This document shows, in pieces, positions 42,389-53,382 of a DNA stretch of 64,000 nt (its first letter is position 1; every line of letters starts with the position of its first letter). Both the position numbers and the translations under genes were made by a program. The notes under the pieces were generated by a model that did not search any database, was not told the origin of the DNA, and saw only the letters and a list, made by a program, of their open reading frames with translations. Source of the stretch: Pseudocercospora fijiensis CIRAD86 (Eukaryota; Ascomycota; Dothideomycetes; Mycosphaerellales; Mycosphaerellaceae). Location: contig NW_006921532.1 in NCBI RefSeq assembly GCF_000340215.1, positions 4,229,126 to 4,293,125 on the forward strand. The letters run 5' to 3'.

Positions 42389-43116
42389 GTCGGCTTCGAT
42401 GAGGTCGCAGAGCTTTCGCCGGCGACGTAGACTAGCCTCTGCAGCAGGAGAATGGAGGCGACTAGCAGCAGCAGCTCGATGCGCGAGCCGGACGGCTGGC
42501 GGTGGGAGTTCTTCGAGTTCGAGGCCCAGCGATTCTCCGTCTACGCCCGCAAGCTCAAGCTTATGCTGCCTGGTACTGCTGGTACGCGGGCTGCTACTGC
42601 GCCATCGCCATCCTCTCCCGTCCAGCTTGACTCCTGCTGTCGACGCTGAAGAGGCCAGCACTGCGGTTGCAACAGATCATCTGGCAGCGTGCCTCTCCCG
42701 TCGGCGTCGGCCTGATTGCGGTGTAGCTCACGTGTACACGAATGCGCATATTCCGTGGGTCGACCACGACCACCACACTGCTGTGCTGATTGGATGAGAT
42801 CATGCCTCCACGTCGCCAGACCCTCCACGCAGGCTGCAGCCTTCCATCCCCAGGCACATTATCCCTGCCACTTCCACACCAGATCTCAAACCTGAGGCTG
42901 GCATGAAATTTCCCAAGAGTTTACAGTCCAACACCACACTATCTGATCAAGGCGATGCGCAGAATTGGGTAGGAAGAACCCGACTGGCCAACGATGGGCC
43001 TACAGACACCGCACTACTCGTAGGAAGATGCCTGTTGGCTGCTTACATATGTACTTGCGAGAATCCGACAATCATGACATCGCCAGAATAGCCGTCACAT
43101 CGCTCGCATCGACAAG
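42389..43116. other. Intergenic region, no gene seen
   Basis: 728 bp between the transporter start and the Ldh-like relic. The open frame running upstream of the transporter ATG is Ser/Arg-rich and lacks an ATG-supported start. No other feature. Confidence 0.5.
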
Positions 43117-44160
43117 GTGTGCTTTGTTGTAAAAAGCGACGCCGCTTCTAACCCCAAGTTAGAAGTAGCTTATATGACTTTATCGTACAACATGCTTGAT
43201 TTAAAGGCTCTCTCGACCCTTCCAGAGATCACTCCAGTTGAGGCTCAGGACGACATTCACACTGCCTTCAGCTTCCTGTCTGCTCGTCCGGGCATGACGA
43301 AGGCCATCCAAATGGCAAAGATCTTCAGCATTGGCATGGTGAGCATGAAGCTCTGTAACTACTACGGGATCGGCGCATGGACGGCACAGCAGGCGATCGA
43401 TGTGGAAATCAGTTTCGTTTTCGCCGCCTCTTCTCCGGATCTTCCTCGTTCAAGGTGACTGCGGAGCTGTGGTGGCAAGAAGAAGTCTTTCATCATTGAA
43501 ATGACACCATCTGTGGCGGCAAGTGAGAACCTTCAAAGCCAAATGTCGAGGCGAAAGGATTCCAATGGACTGTCTACTCGATACAGAACGATATCAGGCC
43601 GACGACCCTGCAGCTGCTTTTGAAGGAGGGTTGATGCTGCCGTCAAAAAGCTCTATTGGCACTGGGTTATCTGCCAATTTATTCTTCCACTGGGACGCGA
43701 GCTGGAAAGCTAACATGAGCTGTAATAGATGTCTTTAGGGCCTCCTGCCCGGAAAGGCGTAAGAAGCTAATATCCCCAGAGCACCTTCATTGCTGAGACT
43801 CTGCCTGAGCTCGTCCATGCCGGTGAGTTCCGTATCGATCATTAAGTAGACGCCATTCGTTGCTGACAACTCTGTCCAGATTTGATGGTAGCAGAGTCGC
43901 TGGTGTAGGGTGGTTGCTACCAAACGAAGCTTTTCGTGTCCTTGAGGACTCACTCTTGCACAAAGAGTATTATCAGCGGGTCTTGAGCTTCAGAAAAGGT
44001 GACTCGCGTTGACCGCATCACTTTTCAGGTGAAATTGAACAATCAGCTGAAGCTACCCGGCGCAGCCATGGAATAATCCTTGTTGAGGCCGCGATCAAAG
44101 CGCTGGGCTTAGAAGGAGACCGGTTCGAGGCTCCGGACAACCACGAAGATACTGTTCATT
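43117..44160 (+). pseudogene. Decayed malate/L-lactate dehydrogenase-type (Ldh_2) oxidoreductase
   Basis: Pieces of one protein family occur in order in different frames. The first (43290-43440, +) is MAKIFSIGMVSMKLCNYYGIGAWTAQQA followed by FAASSPDLP, matching the hGIGxVxxxxSNHxG block. The second (43550-43660, +) is GERIPMDCLLDTERYQADDPAAAFEGGLMLP, matching the DPxxALxG block. The third (44029-44110, +) is GEIEQSAEATRRSHGIILVEAAIKAL, matching the C-terminal PGE-GI block. No continuous reading or plausible intron set links them; stops and shifts intervene. Between blocks two and three, a similar-looking segment reads on the minus strand. The enzyme would have used NAD(P) to oxidise 2-hydroxyacids; this copy looks dead. 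Confidence 0.65.
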
Positions 44161-45456
44161 GAGTGAGTCGTGCGCAGGACGATATACAATGAACGCCTGC
44201 TGAATGTTCTTCGAGCGACGTACATGTGGACGCTAGCCACTGCTTTGTTTCCTCATAAGGTGTCGCTCCCGCAAACCTCGAGACGATCCATCCATGTCGC
44301 GCCGATTACGAACTTGCACAAACCAACGACAATAATGTGGTTGGTCCTGCCACTGCTCGCTGCAAAATCCGACCCGCATGTAATCCGCAAATCCGCACCA
44401 GATGTTTACTTTTCACCCGGCATTCGGCACTTCAAACATCGCTTGCCGAGCCCCCAGAAGAGGTTGAACCGTTGAAGGGCCACTATACGAAAATCTCTCG
44501 TGACAATCGCATGGCTGTGGGTATCGTGTGCTTCAAAATGCTCGTCTCGGCATATGAATATCCCATGGGGCCCGGAGAAACCCCGCCATGGTCATCACGC
44601 GGAGATGTTGAATCTTGTGAAGACGGCTGTTCAGCCTCACAGACCTGCGTCCGTCATTCCTTTTTGGGCATACCCTCGGCGTTCTATCTGACAGGCTTTA
44701 GACGGAAACGAGATTGAAAGACTCACCGCGGCTATGACTTTTTCTCGAAGTCCTCCAAGTGTTAGCGGAGCACCCGCGCTCCTGATGTCCTGCCTTCCTG
44801 CAACACGGCGGACTTATGCTGACGGCAATGCCCACGATTTGTGAGACAGCTTCAACATTCGAGAATTCAACATCCGCAAATCTGCACCTGCTGAAGTTGC
44901 ATCGTCAGTGTCTTGGGATGCTTGCCATCCGCTTAGCGGTAACCCCAATTTCTTAGCATCCCCTTCGCGGGGTGAAGTGTGACTGACGAAACCCCGGATA
45001 ACGAAGTCCTAGGTTAAGTCCGACGAACTGAAGTGGAGCAAGAATTGCTGTTAAATGCAGCGCACGGCTTAAATCTGATCGTTCCGTGCAATCAGATCAC
45101 ATCCTAGTTTTGCCGACGAACGCTCCGAGCGGACGAGTTTTTACAGGGGTCATTTGTGTTCCTTGCATCCACACCGCCCGCAGTGCTCCACATGTACCAC
45201 GCAGCGCAATGTGGCCTTGCGCATGGACACTGGAGATTTCCACGCTGCACAGGCGCCGTCTTTGTCCGCGGTTGCATCGTCCAAGACCTGCTAGGGAAGT
45301 GGTAGAAATACTTATTATAAGATGTAGCCATTCCACCTAGGTAACCCTGAGCCCAGCGGCGTTGGCTTGGTGTCCCTCTCTCTCTCACCTTCTCAAGACT
45401 TCTTGTCGCCACCCAAGCTTGTCTTGTCTGAGCTTGTTCACACTTGAGTAGTCAAG
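44161..45456. other. Intergenic region with unidentified ORF fragments
   Basis: 1.3 kb. Overlapping fragments at 44.3-44.7 kb (for example AVGIVCFKMLVSAYEYPMGPGE, then after a frame change HAEMLNLVKTAV) look like remains of a second decayed gene, but I cannot name a family. The rest holds nothing I can support, apart from the promoter of the transporter at 45457. Confidence 0.4.
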
Positions 45457-47267
45457 ATGTTGTTTAGTAAAAGAGATGACACTGCTCCAAAGGAGATTCT
45501 GAATTGGAGACTGTGGTATGGCGTTTTTGGTAAGACTATCACTTAAGCATGTCGGAATTGATGCTGACAACAACATGCAGTATTTGGATTGATGGGTGCC
45601 GCCCGTGGTGTTGATGAGGGTCTCGTAGGAACAACAGCTTCCTTAGCCAGCTTCAAGAAGACCTTTGGACTCAAAGACCCGCGTCTAACTGCCGCCGAGC
45701 AAGCAGATCGGCTTTCAAACATTACGTCTATGGTCCAACTCGGATCTGTTGGCGGTGCTCTGTTTGCTTTTTACATCACAGACAAGATTGGACGTCTCTG
45801 GGCGACAAGGCAATTGTGCGTGCTATGGCTTTTTGGTATCGCCATATACTTGGGAGCGGCGTCAAATGGCCATCTCGGAATGGTGTACGCGGGACGCTTT
45901 ATCGCCGGACTGGGCATTGGTCAAACGACAGTCGTTGCGCCCTCATACCTCGCTGAGATCTCGCCAAAGTTTACTCGTGGGTTCTCTGTCTGCATGTTCT
46001 CTGGATCCGTATATCTTGGTATCATGCTTGGATACTTCTCTATCTGGGGCTCTCAGTTGCACATCAGCGCGGACACTCAGATGCAATGGGTGATTCCCAA
46101 CCTGTTACATGTCTACTTTGCGGCTATCATCTTTGTGACTTCTTTCTTCGCGATTGAATCTCCACGTTGGCTGTGCAAGGTTGGCAAACAGGAAAAGGCA
46201 GCCACGAACTTGTCGACTCTCCGGAATCTGCCAATTGAACATTGGTACGTCCAATCAGAGCTGCTTGACATCAATGGTCAACTCGAGCGCGAGCGCGAAG
46301 CAACCCATGGCACGAAATGGTACGGCGTTATCAGAGAACTGATCGGATCTTCCGCAAATCGATATCGGCTTATGCTCTCCGTCATGAGCCAGCTTCTGGG
46401 ACAATGGAGTGGCGCCAACTCTATCACAATCTACGCTCCGGAATATTTTGCGATGGTGGGACAGACAGGTCAGAACGAGAAGCTCTTCGCGACAGCCATC
46501 TTCGGCATCGTCAAGTTCGTATCATCATTGCTTTGTGCGATCTTCTTGATTGATTTCGTTGGCCGCAAGAGATCGTTGATGATCGGTATTACTTTGCAAT
46601 TTATCGCAATGCTGTACATGGCTGGATTCCTCCTTGCGGATACAGACGTCGACGACGTTGATGGACAAAGCGGCAGCGAGAAGCGTGCTGCCACTGGAGC
46701 AATCGTTATGATCTATCTTTCTGGCTTCGGCTGGGCGATGGGCTGGAACAGCATCCAATACCTGATTAACTCGGAAATTTACCCTCTTCGACTTCGAGCT
46801 ATAGGGGTAAGTAGCAGTACCTTGAGAGAACCTCAATGTCTGAGACATCTGCTGACCTTTGAGTTAGGGCTCGTTCGCCATGACCTTTCACTTCGTGAAC
46901 CAGGTGAGTCTCGCAGGTCTAGATCGTAACTTGCATTTGAGATGGCTGCTGACATTAGGCACAGTATGGCAACAGCAAGGCTGTCCCTGAGATGTTCCTG
47001 TCGATGACATACGGCGGTACCATGATGTTCTTTGCCATCGTGACATTGCTTGGTCTTGCGTGGAGTTGGTTTTTCTTGCCCGAACTCGCAGGCAAGTCGC
47101 TCGAATCTATTGATGCTGTGTTCAATCTTCCATGGTATCTTATCGGAAGGAAGGGCAAGGAGCTCACGGCAGGCCTCGGCGGATTTGTCGAGAGCACTGG
47201 CCAAGAAAAGGCCGTCGTGGAGCAGGTTGAGCAGGCTGAGAGTGTGCACGCTGAGCGCAAAGTTTGA
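45457..47267 (+). CDS. MFS sugar-porter family transporter
   Basis: Four exons, 45457-45529, 45581-46806, 46868-46903 and 46965-47267; 545 aa with twelve likely TM segments. The sugar-porter signatures are present: DKIGRLWATR after TM2, RFIAGLGIG in TM4, IESPRWL before the central loop, DFVGRKRS in the second half and SEIYPLRLRAIG after TM10. The 12-codon exon 3 (GSFAMTFHFVNQ) restores the conserved TM11 region, and exon 4 ends with the PELAGKSLESIDAVF motif. Substrate may be a hexose, pentose or quinate-like compound and cannot be assigned. Introns are 51-61 bp with GTAAGA, GTAAGT and GTGAGT donors. Confidence 0.92.
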
Positions 47268-47855
47268 GGTAGAGCTCTTCTGAACGCTCATGCCGATAAG
47301 CAGATACGAAAATCGATGTGATTGTCATTGCCATTGCCATCGTTTCTGTGGTCCTGATGCGTCCTGACTTTCCTGAAACTATGACTTGAAGTGTGTGTGT
47401 TCGATGGTATGTCTACGGAAGAAACGAGAAGTCGCTAAATAGGGTGCCGCGTGTGTGCACGGACCTATAGGCACATGCCTCAGGATTCAACTCTATGATG
47501 TTCTATTGCACTGATTGTGTCCCTTGCATGTGAAGCTGCCGCTGCTCAACAGCATTTCAGGAAGCCTGCTGTTTCTCCCAGCACGTGCTCACGAATGAGG
47601 TTGCACATGACCTGAGGCTGGGATGTTTGCTGGAGGAGGTGGAGGTGGTATTCGTGTCTGAGTGCCAGCGGGGAAAGAAGCTTCAACCTCGAAGCAAGCT
47701 CAAGCTCCTCCGCAAACAGGAACACGCCCGTTGCCCGTAGTCATCATTCTCTACGGAGTCCATACAAACATCTAAGTGACCACTACAAGCCGTTCCCGTG
47801 GGCTCATCTAGCACAGTCCATATCCCAGTGTGCCCTCACACTCATCGTCGCCATT
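47268..47855. other. Intergenic region, no gene seen
   Basis: 588 bp between two plus-strand genes; no supported ORF. Contains the frataxin promoter. Confidence 0.5.
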
Positions 47856-48621
47856 ATGTCCGCTCCAGCAGCCAGCCGTCTCCTCTTCCGCAGCTCTATC
47901 CGCGCGGCATCAAGAACGTTTCAACAGCCATGTCGAATGCAAGCTCAATCGTATCAATGGCAACAATCTGTCCTTCGGGCAGCTTTCACTTCGCGATCCC
48001 GCCGATTCTCAATACACAGCAGAGCTCGTGCGGGCTTGATGCCAGATACCGAAGACCCTCAGCCACCCAAGCAAGCTCCGCCAGAGCACGTTGCGCAGCA
48101 ACCAGCTGAGCTTAGCGACGATCAATATCATGAGCTGGCAGATGAATATATGGACGCTGTGCGTGAGAGAGCGGAACAACTGCAGGAAGGCCGAGAGGAC
48201 GTCGAGGTGGAATATGCTGTAAGTGTCTACATCCAAAATCGACAACGAGGTCACCCCTTCTGCACACTATTGTCATTCTCCGATCGCCGGGGGCAGCGTG
48301 TTCGGACCCTCAGATGAAAGACCACTGACACAGTCTTAGGCGGGCGTCCTCAACATAGTCTTTCCACCCAATGGCACGTACGTAATCAATAAGCAACCAC
48401 CGAACAAGCAGATATGGCTTTCGTCTCCAATCTCAGGTCCGAAGCGATATGACTGGGTGATATCAGGGGAGAGTATGCACCAGAAAGAGGGAGGCGGCAC
48501 TGGGGAGTGGGTGTATCTGCGTGATGGGACGAGGCTCAGCGCACTGCTGAGTAAGGAGTTGGGAATATCGATGGATCATCACGAGGAAGAGCTCGAAGTC
48601 AGCAAAGATCCCACTGAATAA
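47856..48621 (+). CDS. YFH1: Frataxin, mitochondrial iron-sulfur assembly factor
   Basis: Two exons, 47856-48218 and 48340-48621, with a 121-bp intron (GTAAGT...TCTTAG) splitting [12 protein letters not shown]; 214 aa. Residues 1-70 form an Arg/Ser-rich mitochondrial presequence ([16 protein letters not shown]). The frataxin domain has the acidic helix [24 protein letters not shown], then [37 protein letters not shown] and the C-terminal helix [11 protein letters not shown]. The acidic ridge and the N-K-Q-x-x-x-x-Q-I-W-L motif are the iron and Isu/Nfs1 contact regions of the family. It supports Fe-S cluster synthesis in the matrix. Confidence 0.95.
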
Positions 48622-49288
48622 ATTCTTGGAAAAATGACTGCACCGAGCGAGAGGGAGCGAGAGGCATACAGTTCCACTTCAGCCACGGGTCGGATGATTG
48701 CAGGATTATTCACACCGCTTTGGACTACTTCAATTGTAGCAGTACGAAACACTACTCCAGCTAGCTTTCATAGCAGAAGAGTCGCTGGTCGGCTCTCTTT
48801 CAAGCATGGCTCGAGGGGGTGCAGTAAGTGCTATGGCGAACTAGAAGTCAAACGTGCTCAATGCTCTGTCGATGTCTCTGCTCTGGGAGCATGGATAGAT
48901 GTCCCAGACCATACAGAACAGCTCTGTTTGTATACATTCGGCAGCGATCTTCTCCCAACTCCCACATCAGCCAAAATCTTCATGGCCGCGGTCCTGATTC
49001 CCAGCTCTCGATGCTGGCGGTGGCTGGACGTGTCCCTGCACGTAGATAGAGCGTCTGAGCTCATAGCCTTTGTTGCCGAGCTGCGTGTGGATATCTCGAT
49101 CCGAAGTGGATAACCAATGCGCATTACGGGTTCTCCAGCCACCAGTCGAGATCTACCCGTACCAACCTACTCGAACGTGTGCGACTCTTAGCTTGTATGT
49201 GAGCACGCAGCTTGTTGTTACGGGTTCGAGTGCTGCAACTTGGCTCAGAGGTCGGGTGGAAGCATTTGAGTGTATACGCTGGTGATCT
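48622..49288. other. Intergenic region between convergent genes
   Basis: 667 bp between frataxin (+) and DPH3 (-). A 159-codon frame (48634-49113, +) and a 94-codon frame on the other strand are open, but neither has recognisable features; not called. Confidence 0.45.
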
Positions 49289-49609
49289 TCACGCCGCTGC
49301 GACCAGTGGCTGCTGTGCAGGCTGCGGTGGTTTCGGCGGCTCAGGCTCTTTCGGCTTCGGCAAGTCGTCCACATCGAAAATGACTCTTATCTGCAGGCTG
49401 CAGCTCGGACAGACTGCAATCTCTTCGCCATCACGTAGGTCGTCGACGTTGATTTCGAAGCGATCGCCACACGGACATGGGTAGTGGTAGAGTTGAGTTG
49501 TCTCGTCGAAGGTCATGTCCTGCGGGAAGTTAGAGAATGTGCGGCCAGCAGTCCGCAGAGTATGACGTACCTCGATCTCGATCTCATCGTAGATATTTTC
49601 CTCAGCCAT
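49289..49609 (-). CDS. DPH3: Diphthamide biosynthesis protein 3 (Kti11), CSL zinc finger
   Basis: Two exons, 49609-49571 and 49519-49289, with a 51-bp intron (GTACGT...CGCAG); 89 aa. The CSL-type zinc finger is intact: [11 protein letters not shown] (first Cys pair) and [17 protein letters not shown] (second pair). The start [17 protein letters not shown] is typical. DPH3 binds iron/zinc and donates electrons to the Dph1-Dph2 Fe-S enzyme in diphthamide synthesis on EF2; it also associates with Elongator as Kti11. The Pro-rich tail ([17 protein letters not shown]) is a local extension. Confidence 0.95.
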   Translation of the reverse strand: MAEENIYDEIEIEVRHTLRTAGRTFSNFPQDMTFDETTQLYHYPCPCGDRFEINVDDLRDGEEIAVCPSCSLQIRVIFDVDDLPKPKEPEPPKPPQPAQQPLVAAA

Positions 49610-49853
49610 GCCGAAGCAGCTTCCGCGATGTAGAATGTGCGATTGTGAAGAGTGGTGGAAAAAGTAGCGGAAAGATGTGAGGGACGTCTCGGACCCTTGA
49701 ACTCTCGCTTGTTCGGGCAGATCTTTTTAGCGCGGCATTGATTGGTCGTGTCAGTGTGTGGCCTTACAGTAGTAGGTATTTTGAAAGTCCCTCAAGCATT
49801 TCACTGACATCGCCGTTAGAAGCTCATTATGAGCCTACATCCCAGAATGCGCA
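49610..49853. promoter_or_regulatory. Compact divergent promoter of DPH3 and EMP65-like genes
   Basis: Only 244 bp separate the two ATGs of the head-to-head pair, so the regulatory region is shared. No specific site is identified. Confidence 0.45.
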
Positions 49854-52526
49854 ATGAGCTATCCTCCCACAAGCCCCGCTGATGGCGAGAGACGGCCACC
49901 TGGCACGAATAAGCATCAGCTTCCAACTCCTTCTCCAACGCTATCGCCCATCAGCGAGCATGGCCATCAAAACAGCCGCGAGCCTTTCCCAGAAGTCTTC
50001 GATGCCTTGGATGGCCAACGCGATGTGCGACGCCTCGAACCGAATCCCAGCAGAGACCGCCGCAAGAGCAGCGAGGCAAGGACGCTAAAACTCAGTCCTG
50101 CTCAAATTCGTGATCTCACTACTTCTCCGGACTCGCTCCCCCTTCGGTCTCTTGTCGAGCCTTTGCCCGCCTTGGACGATCAGGACGCAGATGACGAATG
50201 GCATGATGCCGATGATGTCGGCTGGTCATCCCAGCCTGATAAGTTGCTTCCAGTGAATGGCCTTCCGAGCATCGCTGCAACTGCTGGTGGCCATCACAGG
50301 TCAGCTGCTCATGCGCGAGCCACAACGCCTCCTCCACCTGCCCATTGGAAACAGTCTTCTTCGAAGGCATCGAGGTCTAAGCTTACACTCGCGCCTCTCC
50401 GGACTGATGAGGCCGGTAACAAGCAAAATGGTGCCATAAAGCTCTCTCCCAGCTATGGCCTAGAGCCTTCGCCAATGCCACCAGTGTTGCCAATTCCGCC
50501 ATCCTCTCTGCCGACATATCTGCAACTTGAACTGTCGTCTGACCGACCATCTGCACTCTACATTCATCGGTCGCCTGCAAATGATATCCCATACGAACCG
50601 TCCGCTGTAAAGTTTGAGCGCCTGAAGAACTTCTTACTGCTCCCATTCCACTTGGAGCATACTCTCATGTTCGGAACTTTGGCGTGTTTGGATGCCTGGC
50701 TCTATACTTTCACCATCCTGCCCCTCCGTTTTCTAAAGGCTGTCGTCATCTTTGCACAATGGTTTGGCCGCAACGCAACTAGAGAGTCAACGGATCTTGG
50801 TTCCTTCGTATACAATGGCCTAGGTCGACTATGGCGTCGCCGACAGTATCAGCAGCCTCCAGCTCCAGTGTCAATTCCGAGCTCCGTACCAAGCAGTCGA
50901 CGAACATCCGCATCGGAAGGAGAACAGCCCAAACGGCGTGCTACCGAGTCGGCATCCGCCACTTCCGAGAAAGGCAATTGGCATACGGTGCCTCCTTCGC
51001 CGGCAAGGAAGCAGAGGAAGCCTTCTTCTGCTTTCAGACATCGACGTGTCCGATCGACGCCGTCCGTGCTGCTTCCGAATCACAAAGCCGATTTATTGCA
51101 AGGCCTCCTCATTGGTGCAGCATGCGTTGTCTTGATGTCGTTCGATGCTAGCCGTATGTACCATTCCATTAGAGGCCAGTCAGCTATGAAGCTCTACGTC
51201 ATCTATAACGTGCTGGAGGTTTTCGATCGTCTGCTTTCAGCTCTGGGCCAGGATATTTTGGAATGCCTCTTTTCAAAAGAGACCCTGGAGCGCGACACTG
51301 ATGGACGCAGCAAAGTCAAGCGACCACTCGGCATGTTCCTTCTCGCACTTGTGTACACGATTGGTCACTCCACTGTACTTTTCTACCAGGTCGTGACCTT
51401 GAACGTCGCAGTCAACTCTTACTCAAACGCTCTCTTGACTCTCCTTATGAGCAATCAGTTCGTGGAGATCAAGAGTGCCGTGTTCAAGAAGTTTGAGAAA
51501 GAGAACCTGTTCCAAATGACCTGCGCTGATGTGGTAGAGCGCTTCCAGCTTCTACTCATGCTGTTGATCATTGCCTTGCGCAACATCGTCGAGGTTGGTG
51601 GCCTAAGCATTAGTCTTACTAGTGCTTTCGTCGATACTACTGCACCAATCGAAAGCATGGGGGGTAACAGTACCGGCGTTCCTTCGGTATCAGGCTTTGT
51701 CATACCGAAAGCCTTTACACTGCTTCCGAAATGGACTGGGGAGGTTTTGGGCCCTTTCTTGATCGTGCTGGGTAGTGAAGCTCTGGTCGACTGGTGCAAG
51801 CACGCATACATCACCAAGTTCAACAACGTCAAGCCAAAAATATACGGTCGCTTCTTGGACGTCATGGCGAAAGACTACTACTCTCATGCATTCGCTGACC
51901 AGAATCTAACCAAGAGACTCGGCTTGCCTGTGATACCGCTCAGCTGCCTGTTCATCCGGGCAGTCGTACAGACATATCATATGTTCTTAGCCATCCACAT
52001 GCCTCCTCCGATACCTTCGGCCGCAACCTCTATATCTGTAGACTCGGAAGCGGCGTCCTCATCCGCGACTATGGCGGCATTCGCTCACTTCGACCAAGTC
52101 TTGCGCCGTGCTCTCGGCAGATCTTCCTTTGGTGCTGGTAATGACTCAAACGGCTCATTCGGATGGTGGACCTTTGACGATTCCATCGCACTTGCTACCA
52201 TGCTCATCTTCTTCCTAGCCTCATATCTGATACTTTTGGCTTTCAAGCTTTTACTCGGCATGGGACTTCTGTCATATGCACGTAACATCTACAAAGATAT
52301 GAAGGAACGTGAAAGGCAGAGTGTTGATAATCAGGGTCGCCGAGTTGGAGGCTGGGGGACTGTTGAGGTAAATGAGGACAAGCGTCGTTGGATTTATGAA
52401 GACGACCCGGATGCTTTAAGTAATTTGAGGGAGAAGGAGGCCAGAGGTCGGCAAAAGGCTGAGAAAGGCGAGATGAAGCTAGACAACGTGGACCGGTACA
52501 CCATGGTCGCCAAACGCATATGGTGA
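49854..52526 (+). CDS. EMP65: TAPT1/Emp65 family ER membrane protein
   Basis: 890 aa, single exon. The first 235 residues are Ser/Pro-rich and disordered. The family core begins near residue 245 with SAVKFERLKNFLLLPFHLEHTLMFGTLACLDAWLY and is interrupted by a Ser/Arg-rich insert (about 335-410). It resumes with DLLQGLLIGAACVVL, SMKLYVIYNVLEVFDRL-like and LLTLLMSNQFVEIKSAVFKKFEKENLFQMTCADVVERFQL, the strongest TAPT1 signature. More TM helices follow up to LATMLIFFLASYLILLAFKLL. In yeast Emp65 works with Slp1 in the ER to protect soluble proteins from degradation; animal TAPT1 affects ciliary and skeletal development. Confidence 0.92.
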   Translation: MSYPPTSPADGERRPPGTNKHQLPTPSPTLSPISEHGHQNSREPFPEVFDALDGQRDVRRLEPNPSRDRRKSSEARTLKLSPAQIRDLTTSPDSLPLRSLVEPLPALDDQDADDEWHDADDVGWSSQPDKLLPVNGLPSIAATAGGHHRSAAHARATTPPPPAHWKQSSSKASRSKLTLAPLRTDEAGNKQNGAIKLSPSYGLEPSPMPPVLPIPPSSLPTYLQLELSSDRPSALYIHRSPANDIPYEPSAVKFERLKNFLLLPFHLEHTLMFGTLACLDAWLYTFTILPLRFLKAVVIFAQWFGRNATRESTDLGSFVYNGLGRLWRRRQYQQPPAPVSIPSSVPSSRRTSASEGEQPKRRATESASATSEKGNWHTVPPSPARKQRKPSSAFRHRRVRSTPSVLLPNHKADLLQGLLIGAACVVLMSFDASRMYHSIRGQSAMKLYVIYNVLEVFDRLLSALGQDILECLFSKETLERDTDGRSKVKRPLGMFLLALVYTIGHSTVLFYQVVTLNVAVNSYSNALLTLLMSNQFVEIKSAVFKKFEKENLFQMTCADVVERFQLLLMLLIIALRNIVEVGGLSISLTSAFVDTTAPIESMGGNSTGVPSVSGFVIPKAFTLLPKWTGEVLGPFLIVLGSEALVDWCKHAYITKFNNVKPKIYGRFLDVMAKDYYSHAFADQNLTKRLGLPVIPLSCLFIRAVVQTYHMFLAIHMPPPIPSAATSISVDSEAASSSATMAAFAHFDQVLRRALGRSSFGAGNDSNGSFGWWTFDDSIALATMLIFFLASYLILLAFKLLLGMGLLSYARNIYKDMKERERQSVDNQGRRVGGWGTVEVNEDKRRWIYEDDPDALSNLREKEARGRQKAEKGEMKLDNVDRYTMVAKRIW

Positions 52527-52696
52527 ATGACTTCATAATCACGAGAGAAATGCTATACGGAACGAAACGAAGTGTTTGAGTGTGAATGGCATTGGAGCGA
52601 TGTTGCCAACCACGATTTTGCCTCAATCATGCATGCAGTGTGCGGTCATTAAGATAAGCACAAGAAGGCCCAAAGACAGACCGCAAACGGGGTAGT
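52527..52696. other. Short spacer
   Basis: 170 bp between the EMP65-like stop and the stop codon of the phosphatase relic; nothing seen. Confidence 0.4.
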
Positions 52697-53140
52697 CTAC
52701 ACTAAAGGCCTAACCATTGTCTCGAAGGGAAGGTTCAGGTCAGTCAGAAAAGAAGTTGTTACATCTTCAATTGCAACCACGCTAGTATTGCCAATGCCGC
52801 AAGCAACCCTGAAGTCGCCAAAGGCAGCACTCTTCTGAGCTATCAGCATTTGGTAATCTTGCAGTGCACAGCTTCGACCTGGTCCCTTTTGACAATGCGC
52901 AACTGGGTACACTGCCTCATTCAGCTTCAATCGTATGAATGTCCCACTCTTCTCGGCAGAAGGGCCGCAATTCAGACTGTGCCTCGCATGGTGACAAAAT
53001 TGCTTGACCGGGGAAAGTCCTGTTCTTTGAAATGCTTGTCGCAGATAGGTGCTGGTCATCATCGAAAATGCCAATAGCAGCAGCAAGCTGACTGACTTGA
53101 CCATCGTTCGTGAAAGTCGCGATCAATTTATTGGGCAGGA
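52697..53140 (-). pseudogene. Truncated, frameshifted histidine acid phosphatase/phytase C-terminus
   Basis: Reading leftward, one frame gives LIATFTNDGQVSQLAAAIGIFDDDQ...LSATSISKNRTF, the alpha-domain block that carries the proton-donor His-Asp in this family; here it reads Asn-Asp. A different frame then gives SLNCGPS....FIRLKLNEAVYPVAHCQKGPGRSCAL and FGDFRVACGI, the C-terminal block with its disulfide Cys. At least one frameshift lies near 52960-52990. Everything N-terminal, including the RHGxRxP active site, is missing. The homology ends at the edge of an AT-rich minisatellite. A 135-codon frame with a signal-like start exists but is frame-shifted family sequence, so it is not a gene. Confidence 0.75.
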
Positions 53141-53160
53141 ACGATGCTGATCCTTAATTA

Positions 53161-53382
53161 AACTACTAATTAAACTGTTAGTTAAACTATTAACTAAACT
53201 ATTAATTAAACTACTAATTAAATTTTAAATTAAACTATTACTAGTAATCGAACTACTAGTCGAACTACTAATTAAACTATTAGTTAAACTATTAATCGAA
53301 CTATTAGTCGAACTATTAATCGAACTATTAATCGAACTATTAATCGACTTACTAATTAACCTACTAATCGACCTATTCCTAT
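53161..53382. repeat. 12-bp AT-rich minisatellite, about 18 units
   Basis: Consensus AACTATTAATTA/AACTATTAATCG repeated 18 times with one 6-bp extra insert; 222 bp in total. Variation between units is mostly at A/G and C/T positions (TTA against TCG ends), which could be partial RIP. Confidence 0.9.

Noticed and set aside
36993..47267. Biosynthetic gene cluster around the BBE-like oxidase and the MFS transporter
   Set aside because: No PKS, NRPS, terpene synthase or cluster regulator; the genes between are housekeeping (GON7, SPX phosphate transporter).
48634..49113. 159-codon frame between frataxin and DPH3
   Set aside because: No recognisable feature, competing frame on the other strand, and it starts 13 bp after the frataxin stop inside its likely 3' UTR.
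52697..53104. 135-aa secreted protein with signal-like N-terminus
   Set aside because: Its N-terminal part is the phosphatase family block read in the wrong frame; the C-terminal part is the phosphatase tail, so it is a pseudogene artefact.
53161..53382. Possible CRISPR-like array
   Set aside because: Units are contiguous 12-mers without spacers, in a fungal genome; it is a minisatellite.
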